Below are positions 44,462 through 55,998 of a stretch of DNA of 64,000 nucleotides, one piece after another (positions within the stretch are counted from its first letter, which is position 1; every line of letters begins with the position of its first letter). This DNA is from Pictodentalium vernedei (lineage: Eukaryota; Mollusca; Scaphopoda; Dentaliida; Dentaliidae), in the NCBI GenBank assembly GCA_031216915.1, contig CM062292.1:200033262-200097261 (forward strand). Reading direction: 5' to 3'. A program made the position numbers and the translations under genes. A model generated the notes under the pieces. It searched no databases. It was given only the letters and a program-made list of their open reading frames with translations, and was not told the DNA's origin.

Positions 44462-45884
44462 TCAAACTCACAGAATGCTGTTTCCTTGCATCTGAGTGAT
44501 CAAGCCCGTGCCTATATATACTTTTTTGTGGCAGTTGTCCTGCCGGTTTCATAAACGGTTGTCATACTGGCAGTTGTCACTTGTTTGGTGGGCAGTTGTT
44601 GCTTGGCATTTTACATTTTACTTCCGCTTTATCTGGTGCTCCAGTCGTAGAATATTGGCGTATTATTGGAAAACCTGTGGCCTGACAGAATATCCCCACA
44701 ACATTTGCTAACAGACGAATTGCCCATTGATGGGAGGGGGGGGGGGGGGGTGCAGGACCAATAATGAAGTGATATTCTTTCCGGATAAGGGGTAAGAGAA
44801 GAAGATGAGATTGAGAGTACATTTCTGTTGTCTACTCTGGTGTTGATACTGTGGTTTAGTTTATCAATTGTTTGGTCTCTTTGCATGCCCGGAATGTAGT
44901 CTTGCTGATGTGAATTTTAGAAAGCTGTCAGAGGCATACATGTCATATCTTGGTGGTTCTTTCCACATATTTTTAGTCAGATACTCCCGAAGTTTGAAAA
45001 TCATTGTCGGGTGCTTTGTTTGTAGCCTACCTGTCTGTGCATAATTCTAAGTGCCCAGCAGTACATCGCCATTCAAATTTTATTATTTTTATTTTTTTAA
45101 TTTTTGTTTCCAAAACATAGCTTATAACCCCTCATTGGAATACTCTCATCAAGCTCATTCAAGTTAGGCAAAAAAGTAATATTTTTTGTCATTCAAATAT
45201 TTTTTGTCATTCAAATTCAAGAAATGTTTTTTGGAAGTATTGTCCTGTATCTGCAGTTTCAGTCGTGTTAGGAAAGGGGTTAAATTAACATTCAAAATTA
45301 ATTAAGTGTGCTTAGTTGAAAACAGCAACATCTATTCTTGTTCTTCTTATAATAGTGCTTAGACAAGTGCTGATTGTATATACAAGCAAACACAATGAAT
45401 AACATGATGGCTGAACTAACATTGATCATTCACACTTGTAAATGTCTTTTTATAAATAACTCGAATTAATTTTTTTTTTTCTTTCAAAACATTGATTTTG
45501 ACATAAATTGTAACATGTTTAACCCCCAAAACTGACGTTGAAATATTATAATTTCAAGCTGTTAATTTTTCCCAGTATGCAATTATGAATTTAACCAACT
45601 CAATCTTGTTTGACAGATCTTCTGGAGCTTTGTCAAACAAGATTTAATTGGTTAAATTCCTAGTTGCATTTTGGGGAAAATTCCAACATGAAACTTTGAC
45701 ATCAGTGTGCAGGCAGTTAATGAGCTTGGTCCAGTGATGAGTTAGGAGCTGTGTTTGGAGCAAAGCAGAAAAATAACAAAATTTGAATGTCAGTTTGAGT
45801 GTGCAGTGGTTGGAAGATTCAGTCATTTTGTTAAGTAAGACTCAACCCTCCAACTCAGAGGGCCACACAAAATAAATTTTTATA
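44462..45884. repeat. Intron sequence with TTAA MITE remnant, poly(G) and a Tigger-type hairpin
   Basis: A 15-nt poly(G) run lies at 44736-44750. A decayed piggyBac-type MITE ends GTTAGGAAAGGGGTTAA near 45269-45283, with core ACATAGCTTATAACCCCTCA at 45114. A hairpin at 45601-45648 pairs ATCTTGTTTGACAGATC with CTTTGTCAAACAAGAT. No gene is seen. Confidence 0.6.
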
Positions 45885-46314
45885 CTGTAGAATCCTCTTA
45901 ATTGAATATCCATTTTGCCAGTGAAAATTATTCAATTAACAGGAGTATACAATTAACAGGGATTGGGTCAGTTTCCTGTGTTCTGGAGGTAAACTGAGCA
46001 TTTATTCTATTATATCTTGTTTGACAGAGCTCACAGAGCTCTGTCAAACAAGATATAATAGAATAAATGCCTGCATTGGATGTAGTGAGGTCAAAAGGGT
46101 TGATAAATAAGGGGAATTTGGTGCTTGTCACAGTAATTTTTTCGACATATTACAAAAATTTATATACAATTAACAGGAGTTCACTCTACAGTCCATATGC
46201 AATTAACAGATCAAATTTGTACTGAAGATATGGTAAATGGTTTTGTGTTTGAAAATTATATTCAATTAACAGGGATATACAATTAAGAGATATCCAATTA
46301 AGTGGGCTCCACTG
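45885..46314. mobile_element. Tigger/pogo-like foldback MITE, copy D
   Basis: CTGTAGAATCCTCTTAATTG and AAGTGGGCTCCACTG are flanked by TA. The central palindrome lies at about 46004-46062 with arms TCTATTATATCTTGTTTGAC.. and its complement. Confidence 0.82.
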
Positions 46315-46584
46315 TATAAACAATAATGTATTTCACTTAAATGAAATAGGCTTCGGTGAACAGGCATGGCTTATATCAATGCCTCTGCCCTACAGACAGT
46401 AAACATAAGGCAAGTGCAAGTCAACAATAGAAATTATACAACTTATGACACAGACATGTTTATAAATTTACAAAATAAATTAATTCTTGGGTAATTGTTT
46501 TCAAATCAGTGCTGGAGGAAGAGTTTTATTTTTTATTTTTGTTTTTTCTTGCTAATAGTGAGCATGGACTGAGAGGCTTTCCAC

Positions 46585-46836
46585 CAAGCCAGAAAATAAG
46601 CAGACTGTCATCTGCAAAATGAGGTCCCCAGAGGGTGAATTTAGTGATGCTGCCCTGCAAAGCAGGGTAGCATCACTAAATTTACCCTCTGTGAACCTCA
46701 GTCTGAATCAGGGTCTCAAAACTGAACAGAAAGAGGTACCCAGAGGATAAATTTGCCCACTGTATGGGATAGCATCATCAAATTCACCCTCTGGGGTCTC
46801 ATTCTACAAATGTCAGACTGCTTATTTTCAGGCCTA
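46585..46836 (+). mobile_element. hAT-type MITE, 252 bp, copy 2
   Basis: Perfect 8-bp duplication CTTTCCAC (46577-46584 and 46837-46844). Ends CAAGCCAGAAAATAAGCAG and CTGCTTATTTTCAGGCCTA. Same length as, and opposite orientation to, 18184-18435. Confidence 0.9.
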
Positions 46837-47055
46837 CTTTCCACACTGTTTTTCATGCACAGCTTATAGAAAGTTCATAATTATACAAATAAACTCATTT
46901 AAGTTTAAAGATAAAACAGTTCTGCATCTTCAGTTATGCTCTTCCAATTTCAGTTACACACATCATTAAAAAACATAAAAAGTTGGGTCTCCCGATTGTG
47001 TAGAAATAGTGGAAGACACTAGAACAAAATAAAAATTTGGCATAAAGCCAAATGA

Positions 47056-47470
47056 TAAGGCCACACAAAGTTGATCTTCCATTTCTCAGGCCACCTATTG
47101 TAAAACTGCATGTGGGCAGGCAGTTTTTTATTTTATTTTTTATTTATATAATTATTTCTTTGCCATCAAAAGTTCTTGTTCTTGGATTGTTTTTATGTTT
47201 TAGGCCTCATATCTACAGAATAGCACAGGTGGTGGTGTATTTCGTCCCTTGAGTGCAAGAAGGCTTTGCAATGCTAAAGCATTACAAAGCCTTCTTTCAC
47301 TCAAGGGACAAATTTATCAATTTTATTAAGTGGAGTAAAATATCAGACATAAACCATTTTATTTTTATTTTTTAAAGTTTGCATTGGTTATAAAAAGAGA
47401 GCATGTGGCAGCCAAAAGGACCATGCAGGAGGGCCTGAGAAACAGATTTTTTACTTTTTTTTAGGCCTTA
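47056..47470 (+). repeat. Foldback repeat, family R, copy R3
   Basis: Complete central hairpin: GTCCCTTGAGTGCAAGAAGG, GCTTTGCAATG and the complement (47245-47307). It is flanked by TTTTAGGCCTCAT and TTTTAGGCCTTATA blocks shared with R2. Confidence 0.65.
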
Positions 47471-47513
47471 TATGACACAATACACAACAATGCAGAAATT
47501 TAGATTTGCATTA

Positions 47514-47556
47514 ATTTAATCCTACAGCCCTCTGGGGCTGTAGTATTAAATTATTG
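47514..47556. repeat. Hairpin TTTAATCCTACAGCCCTC / GGGGCTGTAGTATTAAA
   Basis: Short near-perfect inverted repeat. No gene is seen between here and 48635. Confidence 0.6.
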
Positions 47557-48635
47557 CTGAACCTCCCTATGAATACATATAGATTCACCCATTTTGCTGT
47601 GAATTGTTTTCTTCAGGACGATACCATTCAGGAACTCAATGTTGAAAGGGTTAATAATACTGCAGTACCTTTTTCTGCCGTGTGTATTATACTTAAAGAA
47701 GTAATCAATATACATTATGTAAAGGTTCTTTTCTGTACACAACTTCATTAGCAGCTAATGAGTTTATTGAACAGGTAATAGAAATAAGAGGGAGATTGAT
47801 GTGACCAAATGAACTTTTAAGAAATTATTAATGGAAGGGGGAACTTGAGGATTGCTATAATTCCAACTCAGGACTCCAAACAATTACATCTGACCTTTCA
47901 GAAAGCCCGTTAAATACATTGACAAATGCATGATTGATCCTCTTTGAAAATAAAAAAAATCAAGTTGATTAACATGAATCAACTAATCTATATTGATTTA
48001 CTTTATCAATTAGCCAGATAATTGATATCCTTGCAGAGATTGAGAGATACGATACATGATTGTGTGTGTGCTTTCAGCCAAAGTGATTTAATACCAGTTA
48101 CCCTTCATCTAACAAAAGTTGTAAATGTTCTTGCATTATTGTCCTCAGCAAAAACAAAATTTCAGTAAGTTTTTTTGTTTGAGACCTAATTGAAACAAGC
48201 TTGATGAACTTGTTAAATGAAAGGTTGTTGTTCAAATAAAGTTCTTACTAATCAGGCCTTCTGTCATCTAAACCCTTTCCACTTTATTAATCTGTATTCT
48301 GTGGAAATGTAATTTTCTGTTTTTATGTAATATTTGTAATAATGCAATTTCCTTGTGGGAACTCTGAGATGTTTGGCAGCACTTGTTCCCTCAAACCACT
48401 GCCCATCACTGGAAATCAACTTGTCTTTGTCAGGTGAGCACATCATGCCTCTTGTTTTTCTTGTAGTGAGGAGAAGGTGGAAAATGTAACCACAAGATGA
48501 AAGTGGGACCAAACTCAGCAGATATCTTTTAATTGTTGTTGTTGAAAAGCCTTAGGTACAGTCTGCCAAGTCTTTTGGGACAATCATGGTATGCCTTCAG
48601 TCAATGGAATCTTAAGCCTCTTAACTTCTCTTTAA

Positions 48636-48878
48636 CCCTTAAGTCCTCATATAGCCCCAAACTGCCACTTCTTTTTTGATTTGAAGCAGGTGCTCCCAAG
48701 AGTAATATCCCTTGATAACTCCACATGTATGCTGAATTTATCTTGGCAGTGATTCTATATCATTGTTGGCTGCCTGTACAGGCAGCCAACAATGATGTAG
48801 AACCACTGCCAATTCATCTTCAACTGTGTAAGAATATCAGGTAGTACCTACTTTAAAATTAATCTGGGGACTTAAGGG
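48636..48878. mobile_element. TTAA-flanked foldback MITE, CCCTTAAGTCC family
   Basis: TTAA lies at 48632-48635 and 48879-48882. Ends CCCTTAAGTCCTC and GGGGACTTAAGGG. The centre is a strong hairpin (48744-48813) with TATCATTGTTGGCTGCCTGT and its near-perfect complement. It ends 89 bp before a kinesin exon. Confidence 0.8.
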
Positions 48879-48967
48879 TTAAATGTGCCTCTGTGTGCAA
48901 AGCTAGTGGCTACAACATGCCCTGGCTACTGAATGTATCAGTAAACCTCAATAATTATGTGTTTCAG

Positions 48968-49079
48968 TGCTTTAGCAGATCAAGCAATGGGGAAGAAAAA
49001 AGTGATGGTACCCTATAGAGATTCTGTGCTAACAAAGCTGCTTCAGTCAGCTCTTGGTGGAAATAGTCGAACTGTAATG
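48968..49079 (+). CDS. KIF28P: Kinesin-3-type motor (KIF28/KLP-6-like), exon c: alpha-4 to beta-8
   Basis: The acceptor TGTGTTTCAG is followed by phase-2 entry that completes a Ser codon with the previous exon (NVI-S). The exon encodes [20 protein letters not shown], then [17 protein letters not shown], and ends at ATG before GTAAGA in phase 0. VPYRDSxLTxLLxxxLGGNS is the conserved microtubule-binding loop 12/alpha-5 signature. The short AMGKKKV loop and [10 protein letters not shown] fit KIF28/KLP-6 better than KIF1 or KIF16B, which have longer Lys-rich or Gln-rich inserts here and WLL instead of KLL. That comparison is from memory. Confidence 0.92.
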
Positions 49080-49166
49080 GTAAGATCTCAACTCTTTTCT
49101 TTATTATTTTTTTTTTTCTTTTCAACTTGAGTTGTTTTGTTTAATGTCACAACTGAAGTAATTTAT

Positions 49167-49747
49167 TATGTCCCTAACCTCTGAAGGAGGGTTCGGGGGT
49201 ATCTAGTGGAGACCTCCAACCATCCATCCGTCCATTGATCCATTCGTTCATCTATCCATCTGTCCAGGCTTAGCAGAGGTACATTGTGGGTTTTACATTT
49301 TAGGGTCAGTGGTAGCTGTGGGGTTGTGTTAGTACAGTGGCCACTTGTGGAATTATTTTTTGCACTGTGGGGTTAATTTTTTTACCTTGTGGGGTTAGGG
49401 TTTAACATGAGAAAAAACCCACAAGTAAGAATGTGTAAGAATGTCCATCCATCCATCCATCCATCCATCCGTCCGGCCATCGGTCTGTCTGTTCATACAA
49501 ACACTTTGGATTGTAATTTCCAAGCCATTAGTCGGATTTGGATCTCCTATGGTATGCTGATAGACCCGCATCAGAAAGCAGATATGCACAAGGAATAGGT
49601 TCTGTCCAATAATTTTTCCCAGAGTTATGGCCATTTTTCACTCTTTTGACTTAGAAAATTTTTCATCATGGCATTATGACACTTGTCAGTATATGCCATG
49701 CTTCACATTGCTCATGTTTCCATTTCCTCTTGCCTTGAACAAAACTA
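49167..49747 (+). repeat. 5' parts of hairpin/GTCC elements, no clear 3' end, copy H8
   Basis: T, then TATGTCCCTAACCTCTGAAG..GGGTTCGGGGGTAT forms a 5' hairpin, followed by CCATCCATCCGTCC. A second block at about 49385-49500 has AACCCACAAG and a (CCAT)n..CCGTCCGGCC tract, then TTTCCAAGCCATTAGTCGGA. No terminal 3' hairpin is found, so these are truncated or overlapping copies. Confidence 0.5.
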
Positions 49748-49894
49748 CAGTGGAATCCTGTTGCTCGAATAGTTTCTTTGCCATTGGAAATTATTAAATT
49801 AACAGGAGTAGTCATTTAACAGGGATTGATCACTTTTTTGTATATTAGAGTTAAACCATTTATTCTATTATATCTTGTTTGACAGAGCTCATGG
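49748..49894. mobile_element. Left half of a Tigger/pogo-like MITE, copy E
   Basis: TA then CAGTGGAATCCTGTTGCTCG and the left arm of the central palindrome up to TTTGACAGAGCTCATGG. There the homology ends and LINE 5' sequence begins. I do not find the right half elsewhere in the window. Confidence 0.7.
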
Positions 49895-50591
49895 TCAGTC
49901 TGGACCACGTGATCATGGCGGGTGGAGGTTAGATTTTTTCTGTTCAAGCAGAGGAGGCAAAATGATCTACTAATTACATGATATATCTTGTTGGACGCAC
50001 GTTTAAAGGTGCATTATGTGAAAACTTGTATTCAGAAGATCAATTTGGTGTGTGTATTTTCTGTGATCCTTGTTTTTTCAATCGCACTCTTAGTTATTTT
50101 TCATCATGAACTGAGTGTCCATTACTTTGTTTATGTGGTATAAAGCCTTGTCGACACTGCTGATATTTTTCTTCGTATGATATCAGATGAAATGGCCTTC
50201 ACTGTTGCATTAAAGTATATTATTCAAAGTTATTCAAAGTACAATATGGCTAAAGAGTCAAGGTTCTCATAAATACTATTGAACTTGAGTGACAAACCAT
50301 CTCATCTGCAATTTTCTGTATGATCACAGTTACCGATGTTATCGAGGTTCATTCGCATCTACTTCTGATCACTGCTGTATTCACCCACAATTGACAGATT
50401 GTTCTTGCTCAATACATTCTCATTGTTTCGCAGCTGATGTTCATTCTGCCATATTATTTGTGAACAGTTGCCTTGACTGTGCAATGACTGTAATACCTGG
50501 GAAACTTCTCGTCTTGATAGGATTTGTTGTGTTTTGACTTAAAAAGAATTTATCATAACCATCAACAATAATCAGTAATCCTGCCTAACTA
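49895..50591 (+). other. Probable 5' untranslated region of a LINE, copy L3
   Basis: Begins abruptly in the hairpin of MITE copy E (TCAGTCTGGACCACGTGATC) and leads to the ORF at 50592. I see no other repeat ends in it. The assignment depends on the ORF being LINE ORF1. Confidence 0.4.
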
Positions 50592-51230
50592 TTGATGGGT
50601 AGAAAGCATAACAAAAAAACTACAGGCAAACGCATTGCAAATCGGACGAAACAATACCAGCTACTCCAAATACAAAAAAAAACTAAACCTAAACAAAGTC
50701 CAGACAGCCTCTCAAGTAATTCCTATTTCGACGAGGAGGGTTCAGAATTGGGTCTGGACCCACACGAACAGTTACCAGTTGGTGAAAATTCCCCTGAATC
50801 GGAGTGTTTTGAGGCTGGTGAACACACAATGGCAATGGACATACAGCATACCCATAGTTCTGCTACAGATTTTGTAAATGCATTTAATAATCCAAGAGTT
50901 CAATCTGTGCTCGAAGGCATCATAAACAGAGCAGGCAGTAAGGCTATTAATGAATCTTTCTTGTCTAAGTCCATACAGTGGTCAAATAAAACAAAACTCT
51001 ATCTAAATGAAGACCTAACCAGGAAGCGTGCCCAAACAGCTGCCAGAGTTAGAAAGCTCCAAAAAGAATAAAAAATTTTAGGCACCTATACATCTGATGG
51101 AATCGTCTTTGTCAAACTAAAGAATTATTCTGTGTGTCAGTTAAGTAACTTTCATCAACTTAGTGAACTTGAAGACAATCTTCGCATCAAAATAACCATA
51201 TCGGCTTCCCAACCAGGCTCATCACGCTGA
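50592..51230 (+). pseudogene. LINE ORF1-like protein, one in-frame stop
   Basis: The frame starts MMGRKHNKKTTGKRIANRTK, basic and low-complexity, then an acidic Ser/Glu-rich part. The C-terminal module reads LYLNEDLTRKRAQTAARVRK, stop TAA at 51069, then ILGTYTSDGIVFVKLKNYSV in the same frame to TGA at 51228. The sequence 'NE.LT..R......R.L......TSDG..FVK' resembles the C-terminal module of ORF1-type proteins in invertebrate retroelements. I infer a nucleic-acid-binding chaperone role. The family is not certain. A single stop suggests recent inactivation. Confidence 0.5.
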
Positions 51231-52829
51231 ACGAAAGTTCCCTAATCACTGTCATCTATAAAGTGAAAATACTCTATTTGGGGCTCTGGCGTCTTTTTAT
51301 GCTGTGAAGTGTAATGCCTTAACTTGGGGTGGTAGACACGTGCAGTGCTGCAATGGGCTGGGATGATCAGTTTTTCAACTCTTTCAAATGCTCCCTTGTT
51401 CAGAGGTCCTGGGTAATTTTTGAAATGCACTAGATTTTCAGTAATTCTGCTTGGTTGAGTGGACGGTGAAATTCGTCTGGATCGCACCAGAGTCGCGAAA
51501 TCCTCTGAGCATTCGGTTATTCATAACATTGCGGAATCTCGCCTATGTGTTAAGGTAAAAGTAACGTTGTTACTGCATTTCCACAACTCAGTCTTTGCCT
51601 GAGAATAGCGGACAGAATATTTTCAGCTGAGCTGCGACATGGTCGCGTCCCAGTGAAAATTTCTAGTGTGCTTTTACTCGTAACATTGATGAATCCCAAT
51701 TGTCAGAAAAAGGAAATACACTTACAATGTTCCCCTAGCTTTACTAATATCGCGTTCCCATTCTTGCGACATTCTTCCCACGAAAGGGAGCACTGGTTGG
51801 CGACCAAAGTGCTTTCCATATGTTAGTGCCAAGTCACAATGCTACTGAACGGGACGCGGTTACAATTTATTTCCCAGCCCTACTTAACCTTACCTACTTA
51901 GGTCCATGATATCCGTGGATATGTTCATCTCCTTGATCATAGGGCCCAGTGAATGACACTATTTTCGATTTGAATCGAACCTCGAATCGTATCAGATCAT
52001 TTTTACTATTCGTAACTGAATTGAACCACAGATTGAATCGGTGGTGTCTTGCAGATGACCGATGGTGACTGGAGTGCTATAAACTTGATTTGCCCTTGCT
52101 GTGATGACTCAGATTCCGACTGATAAATTAACCCGAGTACATTCTCAGGGCATGCCATCGTTGATTGCATGCCTTGATGATGTGGTTGGAATAATACCCC
52201 TTGAGTATTACAGCTCATCGTCGACATTGCTTGGTAGCTCTAAATTTGTATTTAATTCGGGCATGCGATTAATGATAACAAACGTGGCATGCCTGTGAGG
52301 CACGATTCATATGTCATGCATCCTAATGTAGTTGAAGTTACATCTAGGCTTTCATTTTAACATTATTGCGTGCACTTTCCACTGGAACAAAATGGTTTGT
52401 GAGCCGACGAGTCGACTGATATTAAGCTATCTTATCTTAATTTATATGAAATGCCCAAATCAGTCTGAGTATACTATTTCCACCTCATTTGAACCCAAGA
52501 CGTGGTGTGGTCTTGCTGTTACCCACTTACCTGTTCCAAACAATTAATATCCAAACCCTGTGCCCACATGCCACTGTTCCATTGCATCACTGTGTTAAGA
52601 TGTAAGGCATTGAGATATTCTGTGCCTAGAAGATGCGTCAACTAATCCCAATGCTACTATACCCCTTCCTCCTTCTCTGGAAGCCGGCTAAGGTGTTTCC
52701 GCCATAACCGCTGCCCCCCTTGCCATGGTATGAAATGTGACATAAATGCCCAAAGCCTACAGCCGTGTGTACATACCACCCATGACATGGGGAAAAATCT
52801 TGAAAAATGTCAGAAGTGTTTTATGAACT
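51231..52829. other. Unassigned intron sequence
   Basis: No recognisable domain or terminal repeats. A minus-strand open frame at 51242-51487 (81 codons) is moderately protein-like but matches nothing I know and lacks splice context, so I do not call it a gene. Confidence 0.35.
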
Positions 52830-53710
52830 CAACAAGAATCTTATACTGTGTTCAGATATCTCATCATGCGAGAAACATAGGGTTCAATCTTCTACTGGAG
52901 GTAAAAATGACTCTCATGCGACGATGCTATCTATCTTGAAGGCTATCCTCATTTCAGACCCTCTAACTATTGTAACGATTAAAATCTCAACAGCCATACA
53001 CACGAGACTTACCATTCAATTCTCCCCAAACTATTGTTTCCAGAGCATCGCTCATGACCCTTGGGCCTTGGGGCTCGTTTTATGAGGTTTACAAGAATTT
53101 TATACTGTGTTTCTGACATGTCGTTGTGTGAGAGCCATGGGGTTCAATTATTTATTTATTGATGTTTAAGGTCACATATTTATGCACAATGGCTAATCAT
53201 GACCGTGACAGTTTTACGGGTGGAGGAAGCCGAAGTACCCGGAGAGAACCACCAAGCAACGACGAGCAGCTGCCAGCTCCCCAACATCGTAACTCCGCAC
53301 TGCAGCACAGGCAGGGTTAGATTGGTTGAAGACATGCGTACCATCGACGTGCAGTACGCCTTAGTACACAGCGTCATCGTGCCTCCACGCGGGCAATGGA
53401 GATGAAGTGTCTTGCCCAAGGACACAATGTGGTTGCTGCAGGTGGGATTCGAACCGAGGACCTCTCGGCTTGCAGCCTGCACCTCTACCTACTGAGCCAC
53501 CGCGCTCCCCATGGGGTTCAAACTTCAATTGGAAGTTGGAATCTTATGGCTCTCATGCGAGGATGCTATCTAACCTGAAGGCTATCCTCATTCCAGACCC
53601 TCTAACTATTTAACGGTTAAAATCTCACAGCCCTACACACGTGACTCATTATTCAACTCTCCCCAAACCATTGTTTCCAAAGTATCACTCATTTCCTGTT
53701 GGGGGGGTGG
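52830..53710. repeat. Tandem duplication of a 260-bp unit, second copy split by a SINE
   Basis: Unit 1 (about 52830-53090) and unit 2 (about 53091-53157 plus 53522-53710) share ACAAGAAT.TTATACTGTGT, ATGCTATCTA, TGAAGGCTATCCTCATT, AGACCCTCTAACTATT and TTCTCCCCAAAC.ATTGTTT. The SINE at 53158-53508 inserted after the duplication. Confidence 0.75.
53158..53508 (-). repeat. tRNA-headed SINE, copy C
   Basis: 13-bp target-site duplication CCATGGGGTTCAA (53145-53157 and 53509-53521). On the minus strand the head is GGTGGCTCAGTAGGTAGAGG with B box GGTTCGAATCCC; body and tail match 20022-20382. Confidence 0.9.
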
Positions 53711-55147
53711 GGGTGGGATTTGGGGTTTGTTCACTTGATGGATAATGTACTGTGTCTCAGAACAAAATATGTAATTGTACTTAACTACACAGTACTAATG
53801 TTTGCTGTTAAAATGACAGTGAAACAGTCCCTCAGATACTGCACAGTTCTTTGAAGTGAGGCATAAACTGTGATAAGTATAGTTTACTTACTTCCCCCAG
53901 TGACTGCTCGACGGTTAAAGATGTGAGCTCGTACCCTTGACTGATCATGTTCTGTCAGTCAGATTGTAAACATGTAATCATATTTTAGCTGCACAGCTCA
54001 AATGTTTACAGTTGAAATGATAGTGAAATGTCCCCGCTGATACTGCACCGTGCCCGAAGTGCGACACAAACTTTTGATCGGCAAAGCTGCATTTACCTAC
54101 TTCCCTTAGTATCTGTTCGTGTGAGTCAACATGATATGCTTCCCCACAATTCTGGCTCTGACTTTTTAAGTATGACAGTATCACCATAAGCGATTGATTT
54201 GACTGGACCTCTCTCACAAATCATTGCTTCCATAGTACAGCTCATGACCCATCATGGGAGCGAGCTCTAGGGGCTCGTTCTGCTGTTGGGTCATGTTCTG
54301 TGAGCTGGATGGAAAATAGGAAAAATTTTTTATATGGCAGCCTGTTAATTATCGCAAATTATCTCAGAGATACTTCTCTATGTCATCCCTCGACTCAATG
54401 GATATCAAGAAATATTCCTCAGTGGCTTTCTGGGTGGCATCATGCTTTGCACATGACGTTGCCTTGAAGGAATGATCAGCAGATCTCTGTCATTGTCTTC
54501 TAACTATTTGCATCAAATTGGGCTGAATATTGCACAGTGAAAGGCTACGTAACATACAGTTGAAACTAGAAGTCCTGTCCCACTATTGTGCAATGTTCTG
54601 AAGAATTATAATGCTGGATAAGTGCACTACAGTCACTAGCAATACCACAAGGAATACTTGCAAACTTTCATCACATGGACCAACAAGGGTCAATCCTGTT
54701 TTGGTTAACCAGTGTATGTGTCACCCAGCTGATGATTTCCTGATGAGCCTTCAGATATCAGCGAGGTCCAACACCCTTCATCATTCTACCACCCATGTCT
54801 GCTAAACAATTATCCACAGCAGAAACATACTGGTCAGCTGTCCAATGCAATCCTGTAGGCCAAGATCACAACCCAGCATCATAAATATGTAGGGATGTTC
54901 TTAATTCTCAATTTGAGTTTGCTTTCTACTTCACTTGCATTTTCAATGCCATCCTATACATACTAAATCAGGAATATTAAACTTGTCACTGCTGGCTAGG
55001 TTGCAGATCCTACTACTGTTATAAACAAGCTACAGTGTCAACAATATTATTGCACATCTCATTCAGATAAAGTTAAGGATTTTACTTTTTGTCTATCTCC
55101 AATGCTTGAAACACAGGAAATGTACAATGTATATCATATGTTCGTTC
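53711..55147. other. Intron sequence with a decayed foldback near 54190-54310
   Basis: At 54195-54310 CATGACCCATCATGGGAGCG, a GAGCTCTAGGGGCTCG centre and TGGGTCATG form a foldback like the cores of the TTAA MITEs. I recognise nothing else. Confidence 0.4.
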
Positions 55148-55151
55148 TTAA

Positions 55152-55388
55152 CCCTTTACCTAACGTAACGGCCAAAACTGGTCAGCGCTATTTTCAAAAA
55201 TCGCCAATTAATTTTCACTATTTTTTTCACTTTTTGTCTCAAAAACATAGGTTATGACTCCTCGTTGGAACGAGCTCATCAAGCTCGTTCCAACGAGGGG
55301 TCATAACCTATGTTTTTGAGACAAAAAATGAAAAAAATTCAAGAATTATTTTTGCAAGTGTCGTCTGCTTTTCATGTTAGGTAAAGGG
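55152..55388. mobile_element. piggyBac-type MITE, copy P3 (best preserved)
   Basis: TTAA on both sides (55148-55151 and 55389-55392), ends CCCTTTACCTAACG/GTTAGGTAAAGGG. The central palindrome has arms TCTCAAAAACATAGGTTATG..CGTTGGAACGAGCT and a nearly perfect complement, more than 40 bp per arm. Confidence 0.88.
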
Positions 55389-55668
55389 TTAAGTTGCAAC
55401 CCAAATTAACATTTGCTGTTTTGTTTATTTTTATTATACAGCTCTATAAACCTTTGTTCTCTCTCCTATTCTTTATGTCAGCATATTTCCCCACCCTTTT
55501 TCCCCCTAACCATTCTAAAATTCTATTATCTGATTCTACACACACAGACCCAGGCAAGATTGACATGTTGCTTTCGTGATAAACTGGAGTACTATACCCC
55601 ACTCTGCTATATTAGAATCGTCTTCTACACGTGTGATGGCATCTGACATTTAGACACATAGAATCAGA

Positions 55669-55998
55669 GTGGGAATGCTCCTCGTCAAAAGTAGGTCTGG
55701 AATGCATCGTAAGAAACAAATTGATATCCTTACTGTTCTTCTAATTATGTTATTTTACGTGTATAATACAAGGGGGTTAACAATAATTATAGTACTGGTT
55801 ATCCTAAAATGGAGGGAAACCGTGACTGATAGTTCACTATCCCGGATCAATATTCCAGTGAATCGGTATTCACAACAGGTAGTTGTGTCCCACAATAGGA
55901 GTAAAGTGTACAATCAAGTGGTGAATTCAGATGTTTTCCTTAGGGATCATACTTGGCTCGGCGATCTGGCTCTGTGTACTGTATCTTCTCGCCGGTGA
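55669..55998 (+). other. Open frame of unknown meaning upstream of the 2A-like ORF
   Basis: A 109-codon frame with hydrophobic stretches (ILTVLLIMLFYVYNT, LTIIIVLVILKW) that overlaps the 2A-like ORF in another frame. No family recognised. It could be a degenerate part of the same LINE. Confidence 0.25.

Noticed and set aside
51242-51487. 81-codon minus-strand frame
   Set aside because: Composition is somewhat protein-like, but there is no recognisable family, splice context or conservation evidence.
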